This document shows positions 1-10,235 of a stretch of 64,000 nucleotides of DNA, in pieces; position 1 is the first letter of the stretch, and each line of letters opens with the position of its first letter. The translations under genes and the position numbers were made by a program. The notes under the pieces were generated by a model. The model had not been told where the DNA came from and ran no database searches. It worked only from the letters and a program-made list of their open reading frames with translations. The DNA is from Agrobacterium tumefaciens (lineage in GTDB: Bacteria; Pseudomonadota; Alphaproteobacteria; Rhizobiales; Rhizobiaceae): the NCBI RefSeq assembly GCF_000834635.1, contig NZ_JXQV01000011.1, positions 159,711-223,710 on the forward strand. The letters run 5' to 3'.

Positions 1-2
1 CA

Positions 3-62
3 TGCGCGAAGAGCTCGTGGACTATGGCTACGAGCATCAACAATTCAGACGCCAAGGAGTGA
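3..62 (+). CDS. C-terminal end of an upstream gene, probably a chemoreceptor (truncated by the window)
   Basis: Frame 3 is open from the left edge for 19 codons and stops with TGA at 60-62, inside the ribosome-binding site of the next gene (AAGGAG, 54-59). That tight coupling suggests the same operon. In rhizobial chemotaxis operons the gene before cheS is normally a methyl-accepting chemotaxis protein, so that is the inferred identity. The visible tail is a polar, Ser/Asn-rich stretch without a diagnostic motif. Nothing in the 19 residues proves the family. Confidence 0.35.
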   Translation, partial: CAKSSWTMATSINNSDAKE

Positions 63-66
63 TTTG

Positions 67-366
67 ATGGCAGGCAGGAAAGCAGCGCAGTCGACATTGA
101 AATTGTCACCGGTGCTGGACCTCAATCAGGCATCCGTCTTGCACGGAAAACTGATGGAGATGAGGGGTGCCCCGCTTGCGGTGGATGCCTCCGAGGTCGA
201 GCGCGTGGGCGTACAATGCGCCCAGGTCTTAATGGCCGGTGTCAAGGCCTGGGAGACTGACGGCAAGGCATTCACATTTTCAAAAGCATCGGACGCATTT
301 GAGAAAACCCTTAAACTGATCGGCGTGGACATCGATCACATCCTCCCGAAGGAGAAGCAGAAATGA
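67..366 (+). CDS. cheS: CheS, STAS-domain chemotaxis protein
   Basis: A 99-residue single-domain protein with the STAS (anti-sigma-antagonist-like) pattern: a beta strand, the loop VDASEV near residue 40, then a helix. The Ser that is phosphorylated in SpoIIAA-type proteins is not present at the equivalent place (the stretch reads RVGVQC). In Sinorhizobium, CheS binds CheA and speeds loss of phosphate from the CheY1 sink; the same role is inferred from its place directly before cheY1. I chose ATG 67 over TTG 64 because AAGGAG (54-59) is 7 bases from the ATG. The stop overlaps the cheY1 start as ATGA, so the two are translationally coupled. Confidence 0.82.
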   Translation: MAGRKAAQSTLKLSPVLDLNQASVLHGKLMEMRGAPLAVDASEVERVGVQCAQVLMAGVKAWETDGKAFTFSKASDAFEKTLKLIGVDIDHILPKEKQK

Positions 367-728
367 AGAAGAAAGTTCTGACGGTCGACGATTCCAGAAC
401 GATCCGGAATATGCTCCTGTTGACACTGAACAATGCCGGTTTTGAAACGATCCAGGCAGAAGACGGTATCGAAGGACTTGAAGTTCTTGAAGGTTGTCAT
501 CCTGACGTTATCGTCACCGATATCAACATGCCCCGTCTCGATGGCTTCGGCTTTATCGAAGGCGTTCGTCGCAACGAAAAATACCGCGCAATTCCCATCC
601 TCGTGCTCACCACTGAAAGTGATGCCGAGAAGAAGAACCGCGCCCGCCAGGCAGGCGCTACCGGCTGGATCGTCAAGCCGTTCGACCCTGCAAAGCTGAT
701 CGATGCCATTGAACGCGTAACTGCTTGA
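363..728 (+). CDS. cheY1: Chemotaxis response regulator CheY1
   Basis: A 121-residue stand-alone receiver domain. The acidic pocket D9/D10, the phospho-acceptor D53 in VTDINMP, T83/T84 in LTTES and K105 in VKPFD are all in place, so it should be phosphorylated by CheA. In rhizobia with two CheY proteins, CheY1 acts mainly as a phosphate sink while CheY2 controls the motor. Assignment to CheY1 rests on its position between cheS and cheA. It overlaps cheS by 4 bases and precedes cheA by 16 bases. Confidence 0.93.
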   Translation: MKKKVLTVDDSRTIRNMLLLTLNNAGFETIQAEDGIEGLEVLEGCHPDVIVTDINMPRLDGFGFIEGVRRNEKYRAIPILVLTTESDAEKKNRARQAGATGWIVKPFDPAKLIDAIERVTA

Positions 729-744
729 TACGGGACCACATACG

Positions 745-3021
745 ATGGATATGAACGAAATCAAAGAAATCTTCTTCCAGGAGTGCGAGGAGCAACTCGC
801 AGAGCTGGAATCAGGTCTTCTGAAATTAAATGACGGCGACCGCGACCCGGAAACCGTGAATGCTGTGTTTCGTGCCGTTCATTCCATCAAGGGTGGTGCG
901 GGCGCGTTCGGTCTGGAAGATCTCGTGGCATTTGCCCACGTTTTCGAAACGACACTGGACTGCGTTCGCTCGAACAAGCTCGAACCGAACCAGGACGTCC
1001 TGAAAGTCATGCTGAAATCGGCTGACGTTCTGGCCGATCTGACCAACGCCGCCCGTGATGGCAGCGGCGTGGAAGACAGCCGAACGCGCGGTCTCGTCAA
1101 GGAACTGGAAGCACTGGCCAATGGCGAAATGCCATCCGGCGGGTCCTCCTCGGAACCGGCAGCGCCAAAAGCGGCAGCACCCAAGGCAGCAGCACCGGCA
1201 CCGGCAGCCGCCGCAGCGCCTGCGCCAACCGATGACAGCGGTTTCCAGCCCGTGGCCTTCTCCTTCGGCGAGTTCGAGGACGATGTGACACCGATGATGG
1301 AAACACCATCGTTCAACGTCGTGTTCAAGCCGCAGACATCGCTTTACACCAAGGGCAACGAAGCCGCCCTGTTGCTGCGCGACCTCTCCCGCATCGGCGA
1401 GATGAGCATCAACTGCGACATGGGCGCGCTGCCTGCGCTCGAAAACATCGAGCCTGAGACCGCCTACTTCCAGTGGAAGATCACGATCAAGACGGACAAG
1501 GGTGCCGCTGGCATTCGCACCGTGTTTGAATTCGCCGAGTGGGATTGCGATCTCGAAATCACGGAAATCGTCTCGGAAACACCGCCCGAAGAAGAACTTC
1601 CGATGATCCCGGTTCCCTTCGATCTGTCGGTTCTCGACGATACGGTGGACGAGCCTGCTGTGCAGTCGGCTGACGCCGAGGAAACAGTGGCTGCAAAAAC
1701 GGTCTCAACAGCCGTTGCCGCAACCGAAGTGACCCGCACCGTTTCCGCTGCTGCTGAAAAGAAGGAAGCACCAGCTGCCGCAGCCGCTGCAGCCAATGCC
1801 GCCAACGCAAGCGCCGGCCAGACGATCCGCGTCGATCTGGACCGCGTCGACCGCCTCATCAACCTGGTGGGCGAGCTCGTCATCAACCAGGCGATGTTGT
1901 CGCAGAGCGTCATCGAAAACGACACGACCGGCACATCCGCCGTCAATATGGGCCTGGACGAACTTCAGCAGCTGACACGCGAAATCCAGGACAGCGTTAT
2001 GGCTATCCGCGCGCAGCCGGTGAAGCCGGTCTTCCAGCGCATGTCGCGTATCGTGCGTGAAGTCGCTGATATGATCGGCAAGCAGATCCGCCTGATCACT
2101 GAGGGTGAAAACACCGAAGTGGACAAGACGGTCATCGACAAGCTGGCCGAGCCTTTGACGCACATGATCCGTAATGCCGTCGACCACGGCATCGAGACAC
2201 CTGAAAAGCGCGAAGCTGCTGGCAAGAACCCGGAAGGCACCGTCAAGCTGACGGCGAAGCACCGTTCGGGCCGCATTCTCATCGAATTGTCCGATGATGG
2301 CGCGGGTATCAACCGCGAGCGCGTTCGGCAGAAGGCCATCGACAACGATCTGATCGCTGCCGATAGCAACCTGACGGATGAGGAAATCGACAACCTGATC
2401 TTCGCGCCGGGCTTCTCCACCGCTGACAAGATTTCCGACATTTCGGGTCGTGGCGTGGGCATGGACGTGGTCAAGCGTTCGATCCAGGCACTCGGCGGTC
2501 GCATCAGCATCACGTCGCGTCCAGGCCTTGGCTCTACATTCACCATGAGCTTGCCGCTGACGCTGGCCGTTCTCGACGGCATGGTGGTGACGGTGGCCGG
2601 TCAGACGCTCGTCGTGCCTTTGACGGCGATTGTCGAAACCCTGCAGCCGGAAGCCGTGAACATTCACTCCTTCGGCTCCAACCAGCGCCTGATTTCGATC
2701 CGCAACTCGTTCTGCCCGCTGGTGGACGTAGGTCGCATTCTCAACTTCCGCAACACCCAGGCAAACCCGGTCGACGGCGTAGCCCTTCTGGTGGAATCGG
2801 AAGGTGGCGGCCAGCGTGCCTTGATGGTCGACGCCATCCAGGGTCAGCGCCAGGTCGTTATCAAGTCGCTCGAAGCCAACTACACCCATGTTCCTGGCAT
2901 TGCTGCCGCAACCATCCTCGGTGATGGCCGCGTCGCTCTCATTCTGGATGTGGATGCGGTCGTCGGTGCGTCTCGTGGCCAGTCGCTCAAGCAAGAGATG
3001 TCTCTTGCGGTAGCCGGTTGA
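745..3021 (+). CDS. cheA: Chemotaxis histidine kinase CheA
   Basis: A 758-residue cytoplasmic kinase with the full CheA architecture. HPt domain at 1-105 with the phosphorylated His at H46 (AVHSIKGG); Ala/Pro-rich linkers around 130-160 and 310-355 flanking a response-regulator-binding region; dimerisation helices from about 359; HATPase domain with N box at 473-482 (N477), G1 at DDGAG 517-521 and G2 at GRGVG 568-572; CheW-like regulatory domain from about 610 to the end. It phosphorylates CheY1, CheY2 and CheB. Two ATGs (745, 751) are possible starts; ribosome-binding sequence is weak for both. No cheW follows; cheR starts 12 bases downstream. Confidence 0.96.
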   Translation: MDMNEIKEIFFQECEEQLAELESGLLKLNDGDRDPETVNAVFRAVHSIKGGAGAFGLEDLVAFAHVFETTLDCVRSNKLEPNQDVLKVMLKSADVLADLTNAARDGSGVEDSRTRGLVKELEALANGEMPSGGSSSEPAAPKAAAPKAAAPAPAAAAAPAPTDDSGFQPVAFSFGEFEDDVTPMMETPSFNVVFKPQTSLYTKGNEAALLLRDLSRIGEMSINCDMGALPALENIEPETAYFQWKITIKTDKGAAGIRTVFEFAEWDCDLEITEIVSETPPEEELPMIPVPFDLSVLDDTVDEPAVQSADAEETVAAKTVSTAVAATEVTRTVSAAAEKKEAPAAAAAAANAANASAGQTIRVDLDRVDRLINLVGELVINQAMLSQSVIENDTTGTSAVNMGLDELQQLTREIQDSVMAIRAQPVKPVFQRMSRIVREVADMIGKQIRLITEGENTEVDKTVIDKLAEPLTHMIRNAVDHGIETPEKREAAGKNPEGTVKLTAKHRSGRILIELSDDGAGINRERVRQKAIDNDLIAADSNLTDEEIDNLIFAPGFSTADKISDISGRGVGMDVVKRSIQALGGRISITSRPGLGSTFTMSLPLTLAVLDGMVVTVAGQTLVVPLTAIVETLQPEAVNIHSFGSNQRLISIRNSFCPLVDVGRILNFRNTQANPVDGVALLVESEGGGQRALMVDAIQGQRQVVIKSLEANYTHVPGIAAATILGDGRVALILDVDAVVGASRGQSLKQEMSLAVAG

Positions 3022-3033
3022 AAGTAGTGATGA

Positions 3034-3942
3034 ATGACAGCGCTCAAGTTTAACGATACACGCCTATCCCCGGATGAAGTGCTCGCCAGCGGAGAATATC
3101 CGCTGACGCGCCGCGACCTCTCCGAAATAGCCGCGATGATCTATGCCGATGCCGGCATTTATCTGAACGACACCAAGGCGTCGCTCGTTTACTCGCGATT
3201 GTCCAAGCACATCCGAAACCTGGGTATTTCCGGGTTCCCGGAATACTGCGCGCTCGTATCGTCCGAACAGGGCGCCCATGCCCGTCGCGAGATGCTGTCG
3301 CATCTGACGACGAACTTCACGCGGTTCTTCCGTGAAAACCACCATTTCGAAAATCTTCGGGATGAGGTTTTGCCGGGGCTCATCAACAGGGCAAAAGCGG
3401 GCGGCCGTGTGCGCATCTGGTCTGCCGCCTGCTCCGATGGGCAGGAGCCGTACTCGATTGCACTGACGGTTCTGGGCCTGTTTCCCAACGCCGCAGACTA
3501 TGATTTCCGTATTCTCGCAACGGATATTGACCCGAAGATCCTGGCGCAGGCCAGAGCTGGCATCTATGATGACAACGCACTGGAAACCGTGACGCCTGCC
3601 ATGCGCAAGCAATGGTTCCAGGACGTCGACGTCGGTGGCCGTCGCAAGCACCAGATCAGCGACAAGGTCAAGAAGTTGATCACCTTCAACGAGCTGAACC
3701 TCATGACGCAATGGCCCTTCAAGGGCGGTTTCGACGTGATCTTCTGCCGCAACGTGGTGATCTATTTCGACGAGCCGACACAGGTGAAAATCTGGGCGCG
3801 CTTTGCCGGTCTTCTGCCGGAAGGTGGACATCTGTATATCGGCCACTCCGAGCGTGTCTCGGGCGATCCGAAGGCGCTGTTCGACAATACCGGCATCACG
3901 ACCTACCGCTACATCGGCAAATCCGGCGGGAGGAAAGCATGA
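3034..3942 (+). CDS. cheR: Chemoreceptor glutamate methyltransferase CheR
   Basis: A 302-residue S-adenosylmethionine-dependent methyltransferase that methylates glutamates of chemoreceptors during adaptation. The N-terminal helical domain (about 20-110, containing NFTRFFR) precedes the catalytic domain, which has the SAM-binding segment [14 protein letters not shown] and the family motif FCRNVVIYF. Length is normal for the family. ATG 3034 is the only start that keeps the N-terminal domain intact; an ATG at 3030 is in another frame and dies quickly. Its stop overlaps the cheB start (ATGA at 3939). Confidence 0.95.
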   Translation: MTALKFNDTRLSPDEVLASGEYPLTRRDLSEIAAMIYADAGIYLNDTKASLVYSRLSKHIRNLGISGFPEYCALVSSEQGAHARREMLSHLTTNFTRFFRENHHFENLRDEVLPGLINRAKAGGRVRIWSAACSDGQEPYSIALTVLGLFPNAADYDFRILATDIDPKILAQARAGIYDDNALETVTPAMRKQWFQDVDVGGRRKHQISDKVKKLITFNELNLMTQWPFKGGFDVIFCRNVVIYFDEPTQVKIWARFAGLLPEGGHLYIGHSERVSGDPKALFDNTGITTYRYIGKSGGRKA

Positions 3943-4994
3943 GCGTACCCGCCAGAGTTCTTGTGGTCGACGACTCCGCGACAATGCGCGGCCTGATTTC
4001 GGCTGTGCTGAAAGCTGACCCCGACGTCCACGTCGTCGGCCAGGCCAGCAACGCCATGGAAGCGCGTGCCGCGATCAAGGAACTCAATCCTGACGTCCTG
4101 ACGCTGGATATCGAGATGCCGGAAATGGACGGTCTCGAATTCCTGGAAAAGATCATGCGGCTTCGGCCCATGCCCGTCATCATGGTCTCGACGCTGACCC
4201 AGCGCGGTGCGGGCGCATCGCTGGCGGCGCTTGAGATCGGTGCTTTCGATTGTGTGAGCAAGCCAGCGCCTGGCGAAAGCAGGCCGTTCAGCGATCTGGC
4301 CGAAAAGGTCAAGGCAGCTGCACGCTCGCAGCACCAGAGCTATCGCAATCTGACCGTCGAAAAGCCGGTGATTGCAACACCCATGGCTGTCAGCGACTAT
4401 CGCGGTGGCCGCAAGATCGTCGCTATCGGTTCATCGACCGGTGGTGTGGAGGCCCTGATTACTGTCTTGCAGAAATTCCCGGCCAACTGCCCGCCCACGG
4501 TGATTACACAACACATGCCATCGACCTTTACGAAGAGTTTCGCAGAGCGTCTGAACCGGCTGTGCGCGCCGGCGGTGGAAGAAGCAACGGATGGAGCACG
4601 CCTCCAGACCGGTAAAATATATCTTGCGCCGGGCGGTGAACGACATTTGCAGGTCGTTAATCATTCCGCGCCAACTTGCAGGCTTTTGGACAAGGAACCT
4701 GTTAATGGCCACCGACCGTCCGTGGATGTTCTCTTCGATTCCGTTGCAGAACTGGCAGGACGAAATGCCGTTGGTGTCATCCTGACAGGGATGGGACGCG
4801 ACGGAGCCGCAGGACTTTTGAAAATGCGCCATGCCGGTGCTCGCACCATTGGCCAGAACGAAAAAACCTGCGTGGTCTATGGCATGCCGAGGGTCGCTTA
4901 CGAACTCGGCGCTGTCGAACAACAATTTCCGCTGAACGCAATCGGCGAAGAAATTCTGAAACTTACTGCTGCCCGAAAAGAAGGTTCCGACTAA
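3939..4994 (+). CDS. cheB: Chemoreceptor methylesterase/deamidase CheB
   Basis: A 351-residue two-domain enzyme. The N-terminal receiver domain has D11/D12 and phospho-acceptor D57 (LTLDIEMP). The C-terminal methylesterase domain carries the catalytic triad S166 (GSSTGG), H192 (TQHMP) and D288 (MGRDGA). CheA-P activates it to demethylate chemoreceptors, opposing CheR. The frame is open further upstream inside cheR, but ATG 3939 starts exactly at the receiver domain and overlaps the cheR stop by 4 bases, so it is the start. The stop overlaps the next gene as TAATG. Confidence 0.96.
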   Translation: MSVPARVLVVDDSATMRGLISAVLKADPDVHVVGQASNAMEARAAIKELNPDVLTLDIEMPEMDGLEFLEKIMRLRPMPVIMVSTLTQRGAGASLAALEIGAFDCVSKPAPGESRPFSDLAEKVKAAARSQHQSYRNLTVEKPVIATPMAVSDYRGGRKIVAIGSSTGGVEALITVLQKFPANCPPTVITQHMPSTFTKSFAERLNRLCAPAVEEATDGARLQTGKIYLAPGGERHLQVVNHSAPTCRLLDKEPVNGHRPSVDVLFDSVAELAGRNAVGVILTGMGRDGAAGLLKMRHAGARTIGQNEKTCVVYGMPRVAYELGAVEQQFPLNAIGEEILKLTAARKEGSD

Positions 4995-5383
4995 TGTCTC
5001 TTGCAGAAAAAATCAAAGTTCTGATCGTGGATGATCAGGTAACCAGCCGCCTGTTGCTCAGTGATGCACTGACGCAGCTCGGCTTCAAGCAGATCACCTC
5101 CGCTGGCGATGGCGAGCAGGGAATGAAGATCATGGAGCAACAGCCCCATCATCTCGTCATCTCCGACTTCAACATGCCGAAGATGGATGGACTTGGTTTC
5201 TTGCAGGCGGTTCGCACGAACCCAACCACCAAGAAAGCAGCCTTCATCATTCTGACGGCGCAGGGTGACCGAGCATTGGTGCAGAAGGCCGCCCAGCTGG
5301 GTGCCAACAACGTTCTCGCCAAGCCATTTTCCATCGACAAGATGAAAGCGGCTATCGAAGCCGTATTTGGATCCTTAAAATGA
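4994..5383 (+). CDS. cheY2: Chemotaxis response regulator CheY2
   Basis: A 129-residue receiver-only protein with D13/D14, phospho-acceptor D58 (VISDFNMP), T88 (ILTAQ) and K110 (AKPFS). D58 matches the phosphorylation site reported for Sinorhizobium CheY2, the regulator that binds the flagellar motor and slows rotation. The start overlaps the cheB stop (TAATG) and the stop overlaps the cheD start (ATGA). CheY2 rather than CheY1 is assigned by gene order and by the longer N-terminus. Confidence 0.93.
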   Translation: MSLAEKIKVLIVDDQVTSRLLLSDALTQLGFKQITSAGDGEQGMKIMEQQPHHLVISDFNMPKMDGLGFLQAVRTNPTTKKAAFIILTAQGDRALVQKAAQLGANNVLAKPFSIDKMKAAIEAVFGSLK

Positions 5384-5925
5384 TTGAAACTGCAGCCAAG
5401 CGCGTACACATTATCCAGGGCGAATACAAAATCGCTAGCGATCCCGATGTGGTCCTGACGACCATTCTCGGCTCGTGCGTGGCTGCATGTCTAAGAGACC
5501 CTGTTGCGGGCGTCGGCGGCATGAACCATTTCCTGTTGCCGGGGACAGGGGGCGCTGGGGGTGGAGATGCAACCCGTTACGGGGTGCATCTCATGGAGTT
5601 GCTGATCAACGGCTTGCTCAAAAAAGGAGCGCGCCGTGATCGCCTTGAGGCAAAGATTTTTGGCGGTGCAAAAACCATTGCCACGTTCTCAAATGTCGGC
5701 GAGCAAAACGCTGCCTTTGCGGTTCAGTTTTTAAGGGATGAAGGCATTCGTCTTCTCGGTCAGTCGACCGGAGGAGATTCAGGCCGAAAGATCGAGTTTT
5801 GGCCGGTCTCGGGTCGTGCGCGTCAAATACCGCTCAGCGGTGCCGAAGCGCAGTCGACGGTTGCTCTGGAAAGAAAACCAGTGGTGGCTCCAAAGCCAGT
5901 GGCAGACGATATCGAATTTTTCTGA
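5380..5925 (+). CDS. cheD: Chemoreceptor glutamine deamidase CheD
   Basis: A 181-residue CheD-family enzyme that deamidates receptor glutamines to glutamates. The catalytic Cys (C33 in ILGSCVAAC) and His (H50 in GGMNHFLLP) are visible, as is the family segment LEAKIFGGA. After about residue 150 there is a Pro/Val-rich tail. The start overlaps cheY2 by 4 bases. A 102-base gap separates it from cheT. Confidence 0.94.
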   Translation: MIETAAKRVHIIQGEYKIASDPDVVLTTILGSCVAACLRDPVAGVGGMNHFLLPGTGGAGGGDATRYGVHLMELLINGLLKKGARRDRLEAKIFGGAKTIATFSNVGEQNAAFAVQFLRDEGIRLLGQSTGGDSGRKIEFWPVSGRARQIPLSGAEAQSTVALERKPVVAPKPVADDIEFF

Positions 5926-6027
5926 GGCGACAAAGCACAGGCAGATCGCCGCGTCGTTTCTTCATTTTGTTTCAGCATTGGACCGGCAACATATTTGCGG
6001 TCCGACGCCCTGATCACGGAGCTATTA

Positions 6028-6411
6028 ATGCAGATCGCCGACTATGCCCAGCTTCCCATGTTCGAAGAGGCACTTCCCGAAGTTCTGATGCGGGTGGTTT
6101 CCGAGCTTCACGATGTTGCCTATCTGATCGAGCGCATCGAGCCCGAATTGCTCGAAGCGACAGATGGCGCGATGACGATTGAAGGCATGCGGCTTATGCA
6201 GGGTATTGACCTTGCGGTTCAAAAGACACGTGGCCTTGCCGAATTTATCGATACAATCACAGGTTCCATTCCGCTCGAATGGGCGGTTGATGTTTCTACC
6301 GCGCTCAGCCTGGTGAAGCTTGCCGAAATGCAGAAGGCGCTGGGTGCGGGCATGCGCCATGGGCATTCCCAGCCGCTCGACAAGGCATCCGGCGACTGCG
6401 ACCTGTTCTAG
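6028..6411 (+). CDS. cheT: CheT-like chemotaxis protein with a CheZ-type DxxxQ motif
   Basis: A 127-residue, mostly helical protein closing the chemotaxis operon, the position occupied by cheT in other rhizobia. The segment DLAVQ (D61 to Q65; bases 6208-6222) fits the DxxxQ signature that CheZ- and CheX-type phosphatases use to attack phospho-CheY. Sinorhizobium CheT is described as acting in signal termination and interacting with CheR; the same is inferred here. ATG 6028 is preferred to upstream in-frame codons because CGGAG lies 7 bases before it. Activity is not shown by sequence alone. Confidence 0.72.
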   Translation: MQIADYAQLPMFEEALPEVLMRVVSELHDVAYLIERIEPELLEATDGAMTIEGMRLMQGIDLAVQKTRGLAEFIDTITGSIPLEWAVDVSTALSLVKLAEMQKALGAGMRHGHSQPLDKASGDCDLF

Positions 6412-6485
6412 AACCCGTTCATTCAACCGGGAAAGGGTCTGATGCAGTACCCTACCGGCACAGCGTGCCGGTCAAAAACTGTGTG

Positions 6486-6520
6486 TCCGCCTGACAATTG
6501 GCGGATCATTTCTATATTTA
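6486..6520 (+). terminator. Possible terminator after the chemotaxis operon
   Basis: A TCCGCC/GGCGGA stem with an 8-base loop is followed by a T-rich run. A stronger 8-bp hairpin (ACCGGCAC/GTGCCGGT, 6454-6472) lies just upstream but has no T tract. The pair sits 75 bases after cheT and before a new promoter motif, consistent with an operon end. Confidence 0.45.
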
Positions 6521-6575
6521 TCTAATATTACCTTCCACGATCCGCACATCTGCACCGCTTTTCCATGTAAAGCGT

Positions 6576-6595
6576 CGCGCAAGCTTATAAGTATT
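6576..6595 (+). promoter_or_regulatory. Flagellar-type motif CRCGCAAG-N9-MTA (degenerate 3' box) upstream of the OGT-like gene
   Basis: CGCGCAAG, nine bases, then ATT, 70 bases before the ATG at 6666. The first box and spacing match six other copies in this window, mostly before flagellar genes; the second box here (ATT) departs from CTA by two bases. A promoter or activator-binding role is inferred from recurrence. Confidence 0.5.
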
Positions 6596-6665
6596 AATCT
6601 GACCCCCGATTATAACAAAGAGTGGCATGTCGTCCTGCGTCATGCCAACGCCGGGGTTTTGATAT

Positions 6666-8717
6666 ATGAACAGTGCCGTAGACGCCTTAGCTTCCAACTC
6701 GCTTCTGACACAATTGAACGAGTTGGCGAGAACTCAACGTCTTGCCTTGCCGGATGTGATCGCCTTTGCTGAAAAATTCATCGCCGAAGGCTACAAAGCC
6801 GAGGCGGTCGAGCTGTACAAGACATGGCTAGCCTTTAACGCGACGCAGCCCAATCTGCAGATGGTCTATTTCAACTACTCCGTTCTGCTGCGCAGCATGA
6901 ACGATACGGCTGGAGCGATCAATGCGATGGACGCTGCATTGCGGATCGATCCGCTTTTTGGCCCTGCGCATATCAACCTGGGTCGCGCCTTCGAAGACTC
7001 CGGCACGGTTCCCCTGGCGATCCGCCAATGGCAGAGCTTTGTTGACGCAACAGCTGAAATTACCCCTGACCGCGTAACCTACCGGCTGATGGCGCTGCAA
7101 AACATCGGACGGGTCATGGAAAATGCCGGTTTGCTGGAAGAGGCCGAGGCCGTGTTGTGGCAGGCCATGGAACTGCGGCCTGAAAAGACAGAGACCGGCC
7201 AGCACCTGAGCGCCATCCGCCAGCGGCAATGCAAATGGCCCATTATCACCCCATCCAGCCACGTGACCCGTCGCCAGATGATCGATGCCCTGTCGCCCCT
7301 GACGCTGGGCTGCTTCTCCGACGACCCGATGTTCCAACTGGCGCGCGCCTATACCTACAACAAGTCGCTCGTGGGACGTCTGGACGTGAAGAATTTTCCG
7401 CGCCCGAGCGTCAAGCACAAGTCCGGCACGGGCGAGCGCCTGCGCGTCGGTTACGTGTCCTCCGATCTTCGTGACCACGCGGTCGGCTTCGCGCTTCGTG
7501 AAGTGCTTGAACTGCACGACAAGAGCAATGTGGAAATCCACGCCTATTACTGCGGTGATCCGGTTTCGAATGACCCGACCCAGATGCGCATGAAGGCAGC
7601 TGTCGATGCCTGGCATGATATCGGTGCGCTGTCCGACGAGCAGGCGGCACGCCAGATTGCCAGCGATGAAATCGATATTCTGATCGACGTGAACGGCTAC
7701 ACGAAACACGCCCGGATGAAGATCTTCGCCTATCGTCCGGCGCCTGTCATCGTCAACTTCTGTGGCTATCCCGGCTCAATCGGCAGCCCTTTCCATCAAT
7801 ATATGATTGCCGACAACGAGATCGTGCCGCCGTCCAGCGAGATCTACTATTCGGAAAAGGTCCTGCGCGTTGCCTGCAACCAGCCGATCGACCGCAAGCG
7901 GACAATTGCCGAAAAGCCAACCCGGCAAGCAGCCGGTCTGCCGGAAGATGCCTTCGTGTTTGCCTGCTTCAACGGTATGCAGAAGATCACACCCGACACG
8001 TTCGAGCGCTGGAAGGTCATTCTGGCTGCAACACCCGGCAGCATCCTTTGGCTGTTGAGCGGCAACGACAAGGCTGACCAACGGCTGCGCGAAAAGTTCG
8101 TGGAAGCCGGTATCGAATCCGAGCGCATCATCTTCGCGCCGAAGGCTGGAAATGCCGAGCATCTCGCCCGCATTGCCGTGGCTGACCTCTTCCTCGATAC
8201 GTTCCCCTACGGCGCGCATTCAACGGCAGCGGACTCGCTGACGGTCGGTCTTCCCGTCCTGACATTCCCTGGAAAGAGCTTTGCCGCGCGCTTCTGCGCA
8301 AGCGTTGTTGCTGCAACCGGTGTGCCTGAACTGATCTGCAATGGCCCTAACGATTATGTGGCCAAGGCCATCGCCTATGCCAACACACCTGCATTGCTGA
8401 AATTTGTCCGGGACAAGCTTCAGGCTAACCGCGAGACGAGCGCACTGCGCGATATTCCAGCTCTTGCGCGGCGCCTGGAGGAATTGTTCTGGCAGATGCA
8501 GGCAGAGGCCGAGCGCGGAGAAACGCCGGTTCCCGATTTTACCAATATGGGTGTCTATTACGAAATCGGCACTGATCTGGTGACGGAAAACCTGGAATAT
8601 GTCGATGAACAGGCATACCGCGCGCTCTACCTGGAAAGACTGCGCGAATGGCACCACTATTCCGCCATACCGACCGACAAGCGGTTGTGGACGGCTGAAG
8701 CCTCGGCTACGGCTTGA
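6666..8717 (+). CDS. OGT-like O-linked glycosyltransferase with N-terminal TPR region (copy 1)
   Basis: A 683-residue cytoplasmic protein. Residues 1-230 form a TPR-like helical region (for example around 85-125, LRIDPLFGPAHINLGRAFED). Residues about 255-620 match the catalytic region of O-GlcNAc-transferase/SPINDLY-type enzymes (glycosyltransferase family 41). Visible key positions are H271 in DLRDHAVGF, K440 in NGMQKITP, and the nucleotide-sugar loop LDTFPYGAHST with H518 followed by TVGLPVLTFPG. These enzymes move a sugar from a nucleotide donor to Ser/Thr. Its place between cheT and fliF, and a flagellar-type promoter motif in front, point to flagellin or the neighbouring Ser/Thr-rich repeat protein as substrate (inference). 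A paralogue lies at 21179-23101 on the other strand. Confidence 0.85.
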   Translation: MNSAVDALASNSLLTQLNELARTQRLALPDVIAFAEKFIAEGYKAEAVELYKTWLAFNATQPNLQMVYFNYSVLLRSMNDTAGAINAMDAALRIDPLFGPAHINLGRAFEDSGTVPLAIRQWQSFVDATAEITPDRVTYRLMALQNIGRVMENAGLLEEAEAVLWQAMELRPEKTETGQHLSAIRQRQCKWPIITPSSHVTRRQMIDALSPLTLGCFSDDPMFQLARAYTYNKSLVGRLDVKNFPRPSVKHKSGTGERLRVGYVSSDLRDHAVGFALREVLELHDKSNVEIHAYYCGDPVSNDPTQMRMKAAVDAWHDIGALSDEQAARQIASDEIDILIDVNGYTKHARMKIFAYRPAPVIVNFCGYPGSIGSPFHQYMIADNEIVPPSSEIYYSEKVLRVACNQPIDRKRTIAEKPTRQAAGLPEDAFVFACFNGMQKITPDTFERWKVILAATPGSILWLLSGNDKADQRLREKFVEAGIESERIIFAPKAGNAEHLARIAVADLFLDTFPYGAHSTAADSLTVGLPVLTFPGKSFAARFCASVVAATGVPELICNGPNDYVAKAIAYANTPALLKFVRDKLQANRETSALRDIPALARRLEELFWQMQAEAERGETPVPDFTNMGVYYEIGTDLVTENLEYVDEQAYRALYLERLREWHHYSAIPTDKRLWTAEASATA

Positions 8718-8724
8718 GACCTGA

Positions 8725-9993
<1,269 letters not shown>

Positions 9994-10013
9994 TCCAGCC
10001 GGTTCGGCTCATC

Positions 10014-10052
10014 AAACGCCCTCTCTCCCTCACGCGGGAGTGGGGGCGTTTT
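10014..10052 (+). terminator. Rho-independent terminator after glf
   Basis: AACGCCC pairs with GGGCGTT, and an inner CTCCC/GGGAG stem extends it; TTTT follows. It ends the OGT-like/glf unit before the promoter motif of the repeat gene. Confidence 0.65.
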
Positions 10053-10104
10053 GCGTTTCTGGCGATGAAAATGCGTCATTTTCTTTTCAAAAGACTGAAA
10101 GCCT

Positions 10105-10124
10105 CGCGCAAGCAACGAAAGCTA
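10105..10124 (+). promoter_or_regulatory. Flagellar-type motif CRCGCAAG-N9-MTA upstream of the octapeptide-repeat gene
   Basis: CGCGCAAG, nine bases, CTA, 111 bases before the ATG at 10236. It is the only recognisable signal in the intergenic region after the glf terminator, and matches the copies before fliF, flgE and flgB. Confidence 0.55.
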
Positions 10125-10235
10125 GGGTTGTCGATGTCGAATGCCGTTTCGCGTCCTTTCAGGATGGCGGGACGTGCGGGGTTTCCCGCTGCGCACTTCG
10201 TCCTCGATATTTGAACTCGCGATCAAGGCTTGCAC

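Noticed and set aside
1705..2994. 429-codon open frame on the minus strand inside cheA
   Set aside because: It lies wholly opposite cheA, has no recognisable domain, and its composition follows from the codon bias of cheA. The plus strand encodes an intact kinase.
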